Below are positions 27,931-36,438 of a DNA stretch of 64,000 nucleotides, piece after piece. The stretch spans positions 5,766,001 to 5,830,000 of the forward strand of contig NZ_RKQF01000001.1 in the NCBI RefSeq assembly GCF_003814875.1. Reading direction: 5' to 3'. Position 1 is the first letter of the stretch, and the number at the start of each line of letters is the position of its first letter. Both the position numbers and the translations under genes were made by a program. The notes beneath the pieces are model-generated. The model ran no database searches and was not told where the DNA came from. It saw only the letters and a program-made list of their open reading frames with translations. The DNA comes from Streptomyces sp. Ag109_O5-1. Its GTDB lineage: Bacteria > Actinomycetota > Actinomycetes > Streptomycetales > Streptomycetaceae.

Positions 27931-28780
27931 ATGGCCTCGGACCAGCCCGTCCCCTCCCGTCCCACGGCACCGCGGCCCCTCACCGAAGCGGCGTTCCGCG
28001 ATCTGTACCGCCGGCTGCGAGGCCGGCCCCGGGGCGGTGGGGAGGAACTCCGCGGCGCTCTGAACCTGCTGACACCGGAGCGGGTAGTGGCGGTCGTGGC
28101 CGAGGTCCGGTCGGGGCGCACCGTGTCGCTGGCCGCGACTGTGGAGACCCGGTCCGGCCCGGACAGTCCGGAGCCCGCCTCCCACCGGATGACGGCTCCC
28201 GCCCACCCGGAGACCGCCGCCCCCGGCCTCGCGTTCGCCCGCGCCCGGTTCGCCACGAACGTCCACAACGACGTCGACGGCCACCTCGACGCGCTCTGCC
28301 ATGTGATCTTCGACGGCGAGCTGTACGGCGGTGTCCCGTCGAGCACCGTGACCCCGGACGGCGCGGGCGCGCTCACCCTCGATCTGGTGCGGGACGGAAT
28401 CGTCGGCCGCGGTGTCCTCCTGGACGTCCCCCGGCTGCGCGAGGTGCCCTGGCTCGAACCCGGCGGGCAGGTGACCGCCGAGGACCTCGCCGCGGCCGAG
28501 GCCGCCCAGGGGGCCACGGTCGGACCGGGTGACCTGCTGTTCGTGCGGGTGGGGCACCGGCTGCGGCGCCGCAGCCTCGGCCCCTGGGACGTGACGCGGG
28601 CCCGGGCCGGCCTGCATCCGACGGCGATGGACTTCCTGGCCGAGCGGGGCGTGTCCGTCCTGGGCTCGGACGGCAACAGCGACGCCGCGCCGAGCGCGGT
28701 CGCCGAGGTCGGGTTCCCCGTACAAGTGCCGGCCGTCAACGCCATGGGGCTGCATCTGCTGGACTGGCTGGACTTCGAGC
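27931..28780 (+). pseudogene. Cyclase family protein (kynurenine-formamidase-like), 3'-truncated
   Basis: The ATG at 27931 has AGGAGG upstream and begins a cyclase-family hydrolase (metal-dependent, alpha/beta, acting on amides or cyclic esters). Visible family features are NLLTPERV, VSLAATVETRSGPD, the metal-binding region NDVDGHLDALCHVIFDG (family HxGTHxDAPxH, here altered), the RGVLLDVPRL strand, and DGNSDAAPS toward the end. The reading frame is family-like to WLDFER (about residue 283). After that, in another frame, the sequence matches a GMC oxidoreductase. Roughly the last 30-40 residues are missing. The frame itself stays open to 29625, so a fused nonsense tail may be made. Confidence 0.8.
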
Positions 28781-29515
28781 GCTGCTGCTGGCTTCGGCGA
28801 ACGACCGGCACCGCCCGGCCTGGCGAACAGCTCGGACGTGGTCGGCAGGCACTACATGCGCCACAACAACCTGGCGCTGATGGCCGTTTCGGAGGAGCCC
28901 AACGACACCCGGTTCCAGAAAACCCTCGCCCTGCACGACTGGTACCTGGGCGCGGACGACTGGGAGTACCCGCTGGGCGGGATCCAGATGCTCGGCAAGT
29001 CGGACGCCGAGCAGATCCACGGCGAGGCCCCGCGCTGGGCCGGGGCGGTCGCGCCGGACATGCCGTTCGAGGTGCTGGCCCATCACGCCGTCGGCTTCTG
29101 GCTGTGCGGCGAGGACCTGCCGCGGCCCGACAACCGGGTGACCCTGGAGGACGACGGCCGGATCCGGCTCACCCTCGACGAGGGCAACAACATCGAAGGC
29201 CTGCAGCGTCTGCGGCACAGACTGCAGCACATGCTCGACCATCTGGGCATGCGCGAGAACCGTCTGCTGTCCCACAGCATCTACCTGCACAAGGGCATGC
29301 CGATCGGGGCCACCGCACACCAGGCCGGCACGGTGCGCTTCGGCACCGACCCGGCGTCCTCGGCCCTGGACGTCAACTGCACGGCGCACGACCTGGACAA
29401 CCTGTACGTCGTCGACACCGGCTTCTTCCCGAGCATCGGCGCGGTGAACCCGTCCCTGACGGCCATCGCGAACGCCCTCCGGGTCGGCGACCACCTGCTG
29501 GAGCGACTGGCCTGA
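28779..29515 (+). pseudogene. GMC-family FAD oxidoreductase, C-terminal fragment with a frameshift
   Basis: From 28838, 225 codons read a GMC oxidoreductase C-terminal half. It contains VVGRHYMRHNNLALMAV, a substrate region, SHSIYLHKGMPIGATAHQAGTVRFG, and the terminal FAD/catalytic segment ending DNLYVVDTGFFPSIGAVNPSLTAIANALR; the HQ/N catalytic pair is recognisable. The 20 codons before it, ALLLASANDRH then PGLANSSD, are in two different frames; restoring one C near 28811 joins them. The FAD-binding N-terminal half is absent, replaced by the truncated cyclase gene. The fragment cannot bind FAD normally. It lies directly before the glucose-dehydrogenase-type SDR. Confidence 0.85.
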
Positions 29516-29679
29516 GCCCGCGCGGGAACCCGGACCCCGACCGGGCGAACATCCTGCGCCGGGCAGCGCAACGCGGTCCGCCGTGCCATGCCGCCGTCCC
29601 CGCCCGGTGCTTGTCTGAGGCCTGACCTCCGGGCGACGGGCCCGGCGGAGGCGGGCACGCAGTGGAGGGGCAGGACATC

Positions 29680-30519
29680 GTGAGTTCCACCGAGGGCGCA
29701 CCCCGGGACGTGATCCCCGCGCACCTGCTGAGGGGCCAGAAGGCGCTGGTCACCGGCGCGAACTCCGGGATCGGCAGGGCGACGGCGGTCGCCCTGGGCC
29801 GGGCGGGCGCCGATGTCGTGGTCAACTACGTGGCCGGTGGCGACGAGGCCGAGAAGGTGGTCGAGGAGATCACCGGCTTCGGGGTCAGGGCGGCCGCCTA
29901 CGAGGCGGACGTCTCCGACGAGCAGCAGGTCGTCGCCATGATGGACCGGATGGTGCAGGAGTTCGGCACGATCGACATCCTGGTCGCCAACGCCGGACTC
30001 CAGCGGGACGCCCCGTTCACCGAGATGACCCTGGCCCAGTGGCAGAAGGTCCTGGATGTCAACCTCACCGGCCAGTTCCTCTGCGCCCGTGAGGCGACGA
30101 AGGAGTTCCTGCGGCGCGGAGTCGTCCCCGAGGTCTCCCGCGCGGCCGGGAAGATCATCTGCATGAGCTCGGTGCACCAGATCATCCCGTGGGCCGGGCA
30201 CGTCAACTACGCCTCCTCCAAGGGCGGGGTGCAGATGATGATGGAGACGCTGGCCCAGGAGCTCGCCCCGAAGAAGATCCGCGTGAACGCGATCGCCCCC
30301 GGCGCCATCAGGACCCCCATCAACCGCAGCGCCTGGGACACGCCCGAGGCCCTGGAGGACCTGCTGCGGCTGATCCCCTACGACCGTGTCGGCGACCCCG
30401 AGGACATCGGCTACGCGGCCGTCGGCCTGGCCTCCGACCTCATGGACTACGTCGTGGGCGCCACCCTGTACGTCGACGGCGGAATGACCCTCTTCCCCGG
30501 CTTCGCCACCGGCGGCTGA
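29680..30519 (+). CDS. Short-chain dehydrogenase, glucose 1-dehydrogenase type
   Basis: This 279-aa classical SDR has the cofactor motif TGANSGIGRATAVAL, followed by DILVANAGLQ (NAG). Its catalytic Ser lies in CMSSVHQ and Tyr/Lys in YASSKGG, and the C-terminus YVVGATLYVDGGMTL is typical of tetrameric glucose/Bacillus-type Gdh enzymes. The likely reaction is beta-D-glucose to gluconolactone with NAD(P). The start is uncertain between GTG at 29662 and GTG at 29680; GGAGGG lies 10 nt before the second. Neighbours (cydAB downstream, GH15 and gluconokinase beyond) support a glucose-oxidation role. Confidence is high for the family and moderate for the substrate. Confidence 0.85.
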   Translation: MSSTEGAPRDVIPAHLLRGQKALVTGANSGIGRATAVALGRAGADVVVNYVAGGDEAEKVVEEITGFGVRAAAYEADVSDEQQVVAMMDRMVQEFGTIDILVANAGLQRDAPFTEMTLAQWQKVLDVNLTGQFLCAREATKEFLRRGVVPEVSRAAGKIICMSSVHQIIPWAGHVNYASSKGGVQMMMETLAQELAPKKIRVNAIAPGAIRTPINRSAWDTPEALEDLLRLIPYDRVGDPEDIGYAAVGLASDLMDYVVGATLYVDGGMTLFPGFATGG

Positions 30520-30555
30520 CCCGCACCCCGCCCGCGCCGGCCCCGGAGACGACAG

Positions 30556-31998
30556 ATGCACACGGTCCTGCTGCTGGCGGACGTACCGGCGCAGACGCTG
30601 CCCGCCAGATCGATGATGGCCTTCACCCTGGTCACGCACATCATCCTGGTGCCGCTGGGCGTGGCGCTGCCGCTGATCACGCTGATCATGCACGGCTACG
30701 GGCTGCGCCACGGCGATGCGACCGCTCTGCTGCTGGCCCGGCGCTGGTCGGCGGTGATGGCCGTCCAGTTCGCCATCGGCGTCGTCACCGGCACCGTCCT
30801 CTCCTTCGAGTTCGGCTTGCTGTGGCCGGGCATGATGGGCCGGTGGGGCGATGTCTTCGGCCTCGGGTTCGGGGTGGAGGGCTGGGGCTTCTTCCTGGAG
30901 GCCGTCCTCATCGCCGTCTACCTGTACGGCTGGCGGCGGCTTCCCGCCCGGACCCACTTCCTGGTCGCCCTGCCGCTGCCCTTCGCGGCCCTCCTTGGCG
31001 CCTTCGGGATCATCGCCGCCAACTCGTGGATGAACACGCCCCGGGGCTTCACCCTCGACGCCGCGGGCAACCCCGTGGACGTGGACGTCCGCAGGGCGAT
31101 CTTCACCCCCATCTTCGGCCCGGAGTACTGGCACTTCGTCGTGGCGATGTTCGTCACCGCGGGCTATGTCACGGCGGGCGTCTACGCCAAGGGCTGGCTG
31201 CGCGGCCGCCGCGACCGGTACCACCGGCTCGGCTTCACGGTCCCCTTCACGTTCGCCGCCGTGTTCACGCCGGTGCAGTTCGTGCTGGGCGACTCCATCG
31301 CCCGGCAGGTCTTCCACAAGCAGCCGGTGAAGTTCGCCGCCATGGAGATCGTCTGGAAGACCAATACCCATATGCCGGAGTACCTGCTCGGCCGGCTGCA
31401 TCCGGACGGGACCGTCTCCGGCGGCATCAAGATCCCGCAGCTCGACTCCATCCTGGCCGGCTTCCGCCCGGACACCAAGGTCACCGGGCTCACCGCGGTC
31501 CCCGCGAGCGACCGGCCGACGACCGCCCAGGCCACCCTCGTCCACTGGACCTTCGACATCATGGTCGGGATCGGCTCCCTGCTGCTCCTGCTCGCCCTCT
31601 GGTACGGCGTCCTGTGGCTCTGGCGCCGCCGGCTTCCCGTCTCCCCGTGGTTCTTCCGCGGCGCGGCGTGCGCGGGCGTGGCCTCCGTGCTCGCCGTCGA
31701 GTGCGGCTGGATCACCACCGAGGTGGGCCGCCAGCCGTGGATCGTGTACCAGAACATGCGGGTCGCCGAGGCGGTGACGGCGACCCGCTCCGCCAGCCTG
31801 TGGATCATGTTCGCGCTGGTCATCGTCGTGTACGTGTTCGTCTTCGGGTCGTTCCTCGTGGTGCTGCTGAAGATGCGGTCACGCTGGCGGCTCGCCGACG
31901 CCAAGGGCGGACCGCGGCCGCCGGAGGAGACACCCCAGGCGGAGCTGCCGGAGACGGACACCCCGTACGGACCCCGCTCCACCGGGAGCCGGCCGTGA
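30556..31998 (+). CDS. cydA: Cytochrome bd-type quinol oxidase subunit I
   Basis: This 480-aa polytopic protein has about nine helices. Haem ligand regions are recognisable: His in AFTLVTHIILVP near the N-terminus, FGLGFGVEGWGFFLEA, and GWITTEVGRQPWIVYQNMRVAEAV (the conserved GRQPW) near the C-terminus. The quinol loop is short, as in cyanide-insensitive (CIO-type) oxidases rather than the long E. coli form. It oxidises quinol and reduces oxygen to water. It starts 36 bp after the SDR and overlaps the next gene by 4 bp (GTGA). No cydDC transporter genes are seen here. Confidence 0.94.
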   Translation: MHTVLLLADVPAQTLPARSMMAFTLVTHIILVPLGVALPLITLIMHGYGLRHGDATALLLARRWSAVMAVQFAIGVVTGTVLSFEFGLLWPGMMGRWGDVFGLGFGVEGWGFFLEAVLIAVYLYGWRRLPARTHFLVALPLPFAALLGAFGIIAANSWMNTPRGFTLDAAGNPVDVDVRRAIFTPIFGPEYWHFVVAMFVTAGYVTAGVYAKGWLRGRRDRYHRLGFTVPFTFAAVFTPVQFVLGDSIARQVFHKQPVKFAAMEIVWKTNTHMPEYLLGRLHPDGTVSGGIKIPQLDSILAGFRPDTKVTGLTAVPASDRPTTAQATLVHWTFDIMVGIGSLLLLLALWYGVLWLWRRRLPVSPWFFRGAACAGVASVLAVECGWITTEVGRQPWIVYQNMRVAEAVTATRSASLWIMFALVIVVYVFVFGSFLVVLLKMRSRWRLADAKGGPRPPEETPQAELPETDTPYGPRSTGSRP

Positions 31999-33035
31999 TC
32001 GCCGGGGTCGTCGCCGTCGTCCTGCTGCTGGCGATCGCCGCCTACGCCTGCGGCGGGGGCACCGACTACGGCGCCGGCTTCTGGGACCTGACCGCGGGCG
32101 GAGCCGAGCGCGGCAAGCGCCCACGATGGCTGATCGACCACGCGATGGAGCCCGTCTGGGAGGTCAACAACGTCTGGCTGATCTTCGCGCTGGTCATCAT
32201 GTGGACCGGGTTCCCCGTCCTCTTCCAGCAGGTCTTCACCACCATGTGGCTGCCGCTGGCGCTGGCCGCCGTGGGCATCGTGCTGCGCGGCGCCGGTTTC
32301 GCCCTGCGCGAGCCCGTGCGGCGGCTTTCCGGTCGCCGCCTGTACGGGGCGGTGTTCGCCGTCTCCTCGCTGCTGACGCCGTTCTTCTTCGGCGCCGCGA
32401 TCGGCGGGGTGGCCTCGGGCCGGGTCACCGCCACGACGACCGCGTCCACGGACGCCTGGGCCAACCCCACCTCCCTGCTGTTCGGCCTGCTCTCCATCGC
32501 GGCCACGGCGACGCTCGGCGCCGTCTTCCTCGCCGCGGACGCCCGCCGCTTCGGCGCCCCGGACCTGGACCGCTACTTCCGCCGGCGGGCCTTCGGCGCC
32601 CTGGCCGCCGTCGCCGTACTCGCCGTCGTCGCCCTGTTCGTCACCCACGGGGACGCACCCCATGTCTGGCACGGCCTCACCCACGGCGTCGGGCTCGTCT
32701 TCGTGATCGTGGCGGCGCTGGCCACGCTCGCCACCGTATGGCTGCTGACCCGCCCCTCGGGGCACTGGTCCCGGGTCACGGCGGTCGGCGTGGTCGCCTC
32801 GGCGATCATCGCCTGGGGCATGGCGCAGCGCCCCTATCTCATCCCGGCCTCGCTGACCGTCGCCGAGGGCGCGGGCGCCCACACCACCCTGCGCTGGCTG
32901 GTGCTCGTCACCGTCGTCGCCCTCGTGCTCGTCTTTCCCGCGGTCGCCCTGCTGTACTGGATGGACACCCACGGCGAACTGGAGGGCCTCACCGACGCCG
33001 AGCTGCGGCGGGACGCCCCCTCGGACCCTTCCTAG
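31995..33035 (+). CDS. cydB: Cytochrome bd-type quinol oxidase subunit II
   Basis: This 346-aa membrane protein has nine predicted helices and the CydB features GGTDYGAGFWDLTAGG, EPVWEVNNVWLIFALVIMWTGFP and GAAIGGVASG. It stabilises CydA and the haems but binds none in most family members. It starts at a GTG inside the cydA stop. Its own stop overlaps the convergent GH15 stop by 4 bp, so the two transcripts meet tail to tail with no terminator between them. Confidence 0.94.
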   Translation: MIAGVVAVVLLLAIAAYACGGGTDYGAGFWDLTAGGAERGKRPRWLIDHAMEPVWEVNNVWLIFALVIMWTGFPVLFQQVFTTMWLPLALAAVGIVLRGAGFALREPVRRLSGRRLYGAVFAVSSLLTPFFFGAAIGGVASGRVTATTTASTDAWANPTSLLFGLLSIAATATLGAVFLAADARRFGAPDLDRYFRRRAFGALAAVAVLAVVALFVTHGDAPHVWHGLTHGVGLVFVIVAALATLATVWLLTRPSGHWSRVTAVGVVASAIIAWGMAQRPYLIPASLTVAEGAGAHTTLRWLVLVTVVALVLVFPAVALLYWMDTHGELEGLTDAELRRDAPSDPS

Positions 33036-34891
33036 TACGGAAGGGGCTGGACCTGCCGTCTGTCGAGAGCGTCGTTCAGAGTGATGGCCGAGTCGATGAG
33101 GGCCAGGTGGGTGAACGCCTGGGGGAAGTTGCCGAGCTGACGGCCCGTCGGGTCGATCTCCTCGGAGTACAGGCCCAGATGGTTGGCGTACCCCATCATC
33201 TTCTCGAACACCAGCCGTGCCCGGTTCGTCCGTCCCGCGCGTGCCAGCGCGTCGACGTACATGAACGTGCACAGGGAGAAGGTGCCCTCCGAGCCGCGCA
33301 GGCCGTCGGGCGAGGCACTGGGGTTGTAGCGGTAGACCAGGCTGTCGCTGACCAGTTCCTCCTCCATGGCGTCCAGGGTCGACGCCCACATCGGATCCCC
33401 CGGGGTGAGGAACCCGACCGTCGCCATCCGCAGCAGCGAGGAGTCCAGGACCTCACTGCCGTAGTGCTGGACGAAGGCCCGCCGGTCCTCGCTCCACCCC
33501 TTCGCCATGACCTGCTCGTAGACGGTGTCCCGCTCAGCCCTCCAGCGGTCGGCCGCGGACGGCCACCCCTTCAACTCGGCGAGCCGAACCGCGCGGTCGA
33601 ACGCCACCCACGACATCACCCGGCCGTAGGTGAAGTCCTGGCGGCCGCCGCGGGTCTCCCAGATGCCCTCCTCCGCCTGGTCCCAGTGGTCGGCCAGCCA
33701 CTCCAGGTCCGTCCGCAGCGAGGTCCAGCCCCCATGCGCGACCTCGAAGCCGTGCTGGTGCGCGAAGTAGATGCTGTCCAACGCCTCGCCGTAGATGTCC
33801 AGTTGGAGCTGGGTGGCGGCGCCGTTGCCGATCCGCACCGGGGCCGAACCCTCGTAGCCCTCCCATTGGCCGAGGATCAGCTCGGTCAGGTCGGAGGAGC
33901 CGTCGACCTTGTACATGATGTTGAGCGGGCCCGTGCTCCCCTCGCGGCCGGCCCGCTCCTTGACCCGGTTGCCCAGCCAGACGATGAACGCCCTGGCCTC
34001 CTGAGTGAAGCCCAGTCCCAGAAGCGCGTACACGGAGAAGGAGGCGTCCCGGATCCAGGTGAAGCGGTAGTCCCAGTTGCGTTCGCCGCCCAGTTGCTCC
34101 GGGAGGGCCGCCGTCGGAGCGGCCACCACGGCGCCGCTGGGGGCGAAGGTCATGAGCTTCAGCGTGATCGCGGACCGCTCGACGACCTCCCGCCAGCGCC
34201 CGGCGTAACGCGACTGCGCCAGCCAGGACCGCCAGAACCCCGCCGCGCCCTCGAAGAGCTGTTCGTGTTCGTCGCGCCGGATCTCCCTGGGCGGGCCGTC
34301 GGCCCCCATCTCCAGGATCAGCCCGCGCTGCTCGCCGGCCTCCAGGGTCAGTGAGACCTGAAGGTCGGCGTCCCGGTGCGTCAGGATGTCCGTGAGCGGC
34401 TCGTCCTCCGGCTCCCGGATGGGGTGCACGGTGAGTTCCGTGCCGTCCTCCGCGACGAAGACCGCTCCGTGCGGGGTGAGGTGCAACTCGTGTTTGCTGC
34501 GCCCGTAGTCGAACCGCGGGGCGATCTCCACGTCGAACGTCATGGTGCCGCGCACACAGCGGACCAGGCGGACCAGGCGGTGGCGGCGCGTGGTCGTCGT
34601 ACCGGTCACGGGCATGAAGTCGATCACCTCGCCGGCGCCCGCCTCGGTCATGAACCGGGTCACCAGGATCGCCGTGTCGGGCAGGTACAACTGCTTGGTC
34701 GAATGGGTCGGGTGGGCCGGCCTGACCGTGCAGTGGCCGCCCTTCTCCTGGTCCAGAAGCGCCCCGAACACACTCGGTGAGTCGAACCTCGGGGAGCAGA
34801 ACCAGTCGACCGCCCCCTCGGTGGTCACCAGCGCCGCGGTCTGCAGATCGCCGATCAGCCCGTGGTTCTCGATCAGCGGGTAGCCGTCCAT
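33032..34891 (-). CDS. GH15 family glucosidase (glucoamylase/trehalase-like)
   Basis: This 619-aa protein has the actinobacterial GH15 layout. An N-terminal beta domain begins MDGYPLIENHGLIGDLQTAALV and GAVDWFCSPRFDSPSVF. The (alpha/alpha)6 barrel has NWDYRFTWIRDASFSVYALL, the general-acid region EEGIWETRGG and the second-Glu region YSEEIDPTGRQLGNFPQAFTHL. No signal peptide is visible, so it is probably cytosolic. In mycobacteria a homologous GH15 protein is a trehalase, so trehalose or maltodextrin ends are the likely substrates, giving free glucose. The ATG at 34891 has AAGGGA 8 nt before it; the frame is open upstream through the kinase gene but without family sequence. A gluconokinase gene lies 107 bp upstream on the same strand. 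Confidence 0.9.
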   Translation of the reverse strand: MDGYPLIENHGLIGDLQTAALVTTEGAVDWFCSPRFDSPSVFGALLDQEKGGHCTVRPAHPTHSTKQLYLPDTAILVTRFMTEAGAGEVIDFMPVTGTTTTRRHRLVRLVRCVRGTMTFDVEIAPRFDYGRSKHELHLTPHGAVFVAEDGTELTVHPIREPEDEPLTDILTHRDADLQVSLTLEAGEQRGLILEMGADGPPREIRRDEHEQLFEGAAGFWRSWLAQSRYAGRWREVVERSAITLKLMTFAPSGAVVAAPTAALPEQLGGERNWDYRFTWIRDASFSVYALLGLGFTQEARAFIVWLGNRVKERAGREGSTGPLNIMYKVDGSSDLTELILGQWEGYEGSAPVRIGNGAATQLQLDIYGEALDSIYFAHQHGFEVAHGGWTSLRTDLEWLADHWDQAEEGIWETRGGRQDFTYGRVMSWVAFDRAVRLAELKGWPSAADRWRAERDTVYEQVMAKGWSEDRRAFVQHYGSEVLDSSLLRMATVGFLTPGDPMWASTLDAMEEELVSDSLVYRYNPSASPDGLRGSEGTFSLCTFMYVDALARAGRTNRARLVFEKMMGYANHLGLYSEEIDPTGRQLGNFPQAFTHLALIDSAITLNDALDRRQVQPLPY

Positions 34892-34998
34892 CGGGGCGTC
34901 CCTTCCGGTGCGCGATTCACCCGAATGCACCCCCTCGATCAGCGTATGCCGGAGCTTCTGCACCGGCTCGTCGGGCGAGGCCCCGGGCTGCCGACGGT

Positions 34999-35589
34999 TC
35001 ACCGGTCCGGCGCGGACACCGCCCGCACCACGGCCGCCAGAACCTGCCCCGGGCGCTCCGAGGCGTTGATGTCGATGGTGACGCCGGGTTCGTCGGGGTG
35101 CAGCGGATCCAGCGTGGCGTACTGGGAGTCGAGCAGCCCCGCCGGCATGAAGTGGCCCCTGCGCCGTGCCATGCGCCGCTCGGCCACCTCGCGGTCGAGG
35201 GCCAGATACACGAACCACACGTCCGCTCCCGTGCGCCGGAACCAGTCGCGGTATGCGCGCTTGAGCGCGGAACAGGCGACGACGCCTCCGTGTCCACCGG
35301 ACGCGGTGACCCGGATCCACTCCGTGATCGCCGCCAGCCAGGGCCGCCGGTCGGCGTCGTCCAGCGGGTGCCCGGACGCCATCTTGACGCGGTTCGACGC
35401 GGGATGGAGGTCGTCACCCTCCAGGAACGGCACACCGAGCAGATCCGCGAGCCGGGCTCCCACGGTGGACTTGCCGGACCCGGACACACCCATGACGACC
35501 ACCACGCGCGAACCGCCGACCACCTCGGCCAACGGTCCTCCCGGAACTGCCGCCGGAATGCGTGACTCCACCTCCACTATCGCCCGCAC
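34999..35589 (-). CDS. gntK: Gluconokinase (GntK type)
   Basis: This 196-aa P-loop kinase phosphorylates gluconate to 6-phosphogluconate. Its Walker A is GVSGSGKST (about residues 34-42), then EGDDLHPASNRVKMASGHPLDDADRRPWL, the family fingerprint. VVACSALKRAYRD and HFMPAGLLDSQYATLDPL follow. Its length is typical apart from about 25 extra N-terminal residues; an internal start (GTG near residue 23 or 24) is possible. It is cotranscribed with the GH15 gene and stands opposite the SDR/cydAB genes. Together they could take glucose through gluconate into the pentose phosphate pathway. Confidence 0.93.
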   Translation of the reverse strand: MRAIVEVESRIPAAVPGGPLAEVVGGSRVVVVMGVSGSGKSTVGARLADLLGVPFLEGDDLHPASNRVKMASGHPLDDADRRPWLAAITEWIRVTASGGHGGVVACSALKRAYRDWFRRTGADVWFVYLALDREVAERRMARRRGHFMPAGLLDSQYATLDPLHPDEPGVTIDINASERPGQVLAAVVRAVSAPDR

Positions 35590-36118
35590 TCCCGGGTCGG
35601 GGCATGTGCGGCACGGCTCGCCGGGAGGTCACGTCCAGGCGGGCAGGTGCTCGCTGATCTTCTCCCGCATGAACAGGGAGGACTCCTCGGCCTTCTCCTC
35701 CCAGGCGAACACGCAGGCGGTGAGGGTGCCGCCGAAGCCGTTCGCCCGCAGTTCGCGGAAGAGCTCACCGACGCGTGCTGCTCGACAGCCAGATTCCAGA
35801 CGTACCGGGCGTGCGCGCAATGCAGGAGCATCTGCTCCGCCTGCGCGGGCGTCGGGCACATCCGGAAACGAGACATGCCACGAAACCAGCCATTTTGTCC
35901 CCTACCCGCGCACACCATCGATCAACATCACCTGTGTGAGTGACCACTCCTGGCTGCCGCCCCGGACGGCCACCGGCCACCGGCCTCCGGATGTTCAACT
36001 CCCCGTCACCACCGCCTGTGCGTGGCCACCCTCAGCGCCATGGACAAAGAAGCCTCATCGCCCTGACGGCGATTCGGCTCCCTCTGCACCGCTCCGCGGG
36101 AACGGGGCATTCCTCCTG
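35590..36118. other. Scar region with gene fragments
   Basis: No intact gene is visible. On the minus strand, 35629-35768 reads an unrecognised C-terminal piece (VGELFRELRANGFGGTLTAC to KISEHLPAWT). Directly upstream is a TnpB N-terminal fragment in a different frame. The part from about 35880 to 36118 shows no recognisable coding. An ABC-ATPase remnant starts right after it. Confidence 0.6.
35772..35876 (-). pseudogene. IS200/IS605-family TnpB (OrfB) N-terminal fragment
   Basis: From the ATG at 35876 the frame reads MSRFRMCPTPAQAEQMLL and HCAHARYVWNLAVEQHA. This is the N-terminal helix-turn-helix segment found in Streptomyces TnpB proteins, normally about 400 residues. After 35 residues the similarity stops and sequence of another gene begins in another frame. 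No zinc-ribbon or RuvC parts remain. It is a relic of an IS605-type insertion, possibly a product of imprecise excision. Confidence 0.75.
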
Positions 36119-36316
36119 GCCATGAAGGACCGGGCCCTGACCCAGAGCACGATGGTCGGCGATCACTTCGCCGTCCTGATCCGTGGCCAGACGGCCGACG
36201 ACTTCCGCAAGGGCGAACGCACCCGCGAGGAGATCACCGACCTCATGGCCGGTGGCGAGACCATGGCCCACCTCGAAGCCGGACTCGCCCAACTCCAGGC
36301 GGACGCAGACGCCTGA
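36119..36316 (+). pseudogene. Sugar ABC transporter ATPase, C-terminal fragment
   Basis: Sixty-five codons read the tail of a ribose/xylose-type sugar ABC ATPase (MKDRALTQSTMVGDHFAVLI, then RGQTADDFRKGERTREEIT, then DLMAGGE and an acidic Leu-rich end). Walker A, signature and Walker B parts are absent; upstream sequence is unrelated. It is a deletion remnant with an intact stop. The only related gene in the window is the orphan sugar-binding lipoprotein at 11.3-12.5 kb. Confidence 0.75.
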
Positions 36317-36376
36317 GCCTACGTCTTCCCCGCAACGCGCGCGGTCCCTTGACGACGCGTCACCGGGGCTCGTGCC

Positions 36377-36418
36377 GAGCGAGCCGCTCAGTGCCGGTCC
36401 GGCCCAAGCGGCTCGCTC
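36377..36418. terminator. Hairpin between ABC ATPase remnant and DedA
   Basis: A perfect 12-bp stem (36377-36388 with 36407-36418) closes an 18-nt loop that contains a smaller GCCGG/CCGGC pair. It lies 61 nt after the remnant's stop and 21 nt past the convergent DedA stop, so it could end both transcripts. Confidence 0.7.
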
Positions 36419-36438
36419 GCGTGCTATGGCCCGCCGGT

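Noticed and set aside
28781..29625. Genuine cyclase-oxidoreductase fusion protein
   Set aside because: After the junction the cyclase frame is out of register with the GMC frame, so no functional fusion would be made.
35629..35768. Short minus-strand gene ending KISEHLPAWT
   Set aside because: It has no start of its own and follows directly on a TnpB fragment in another frame; treated as a remnant.
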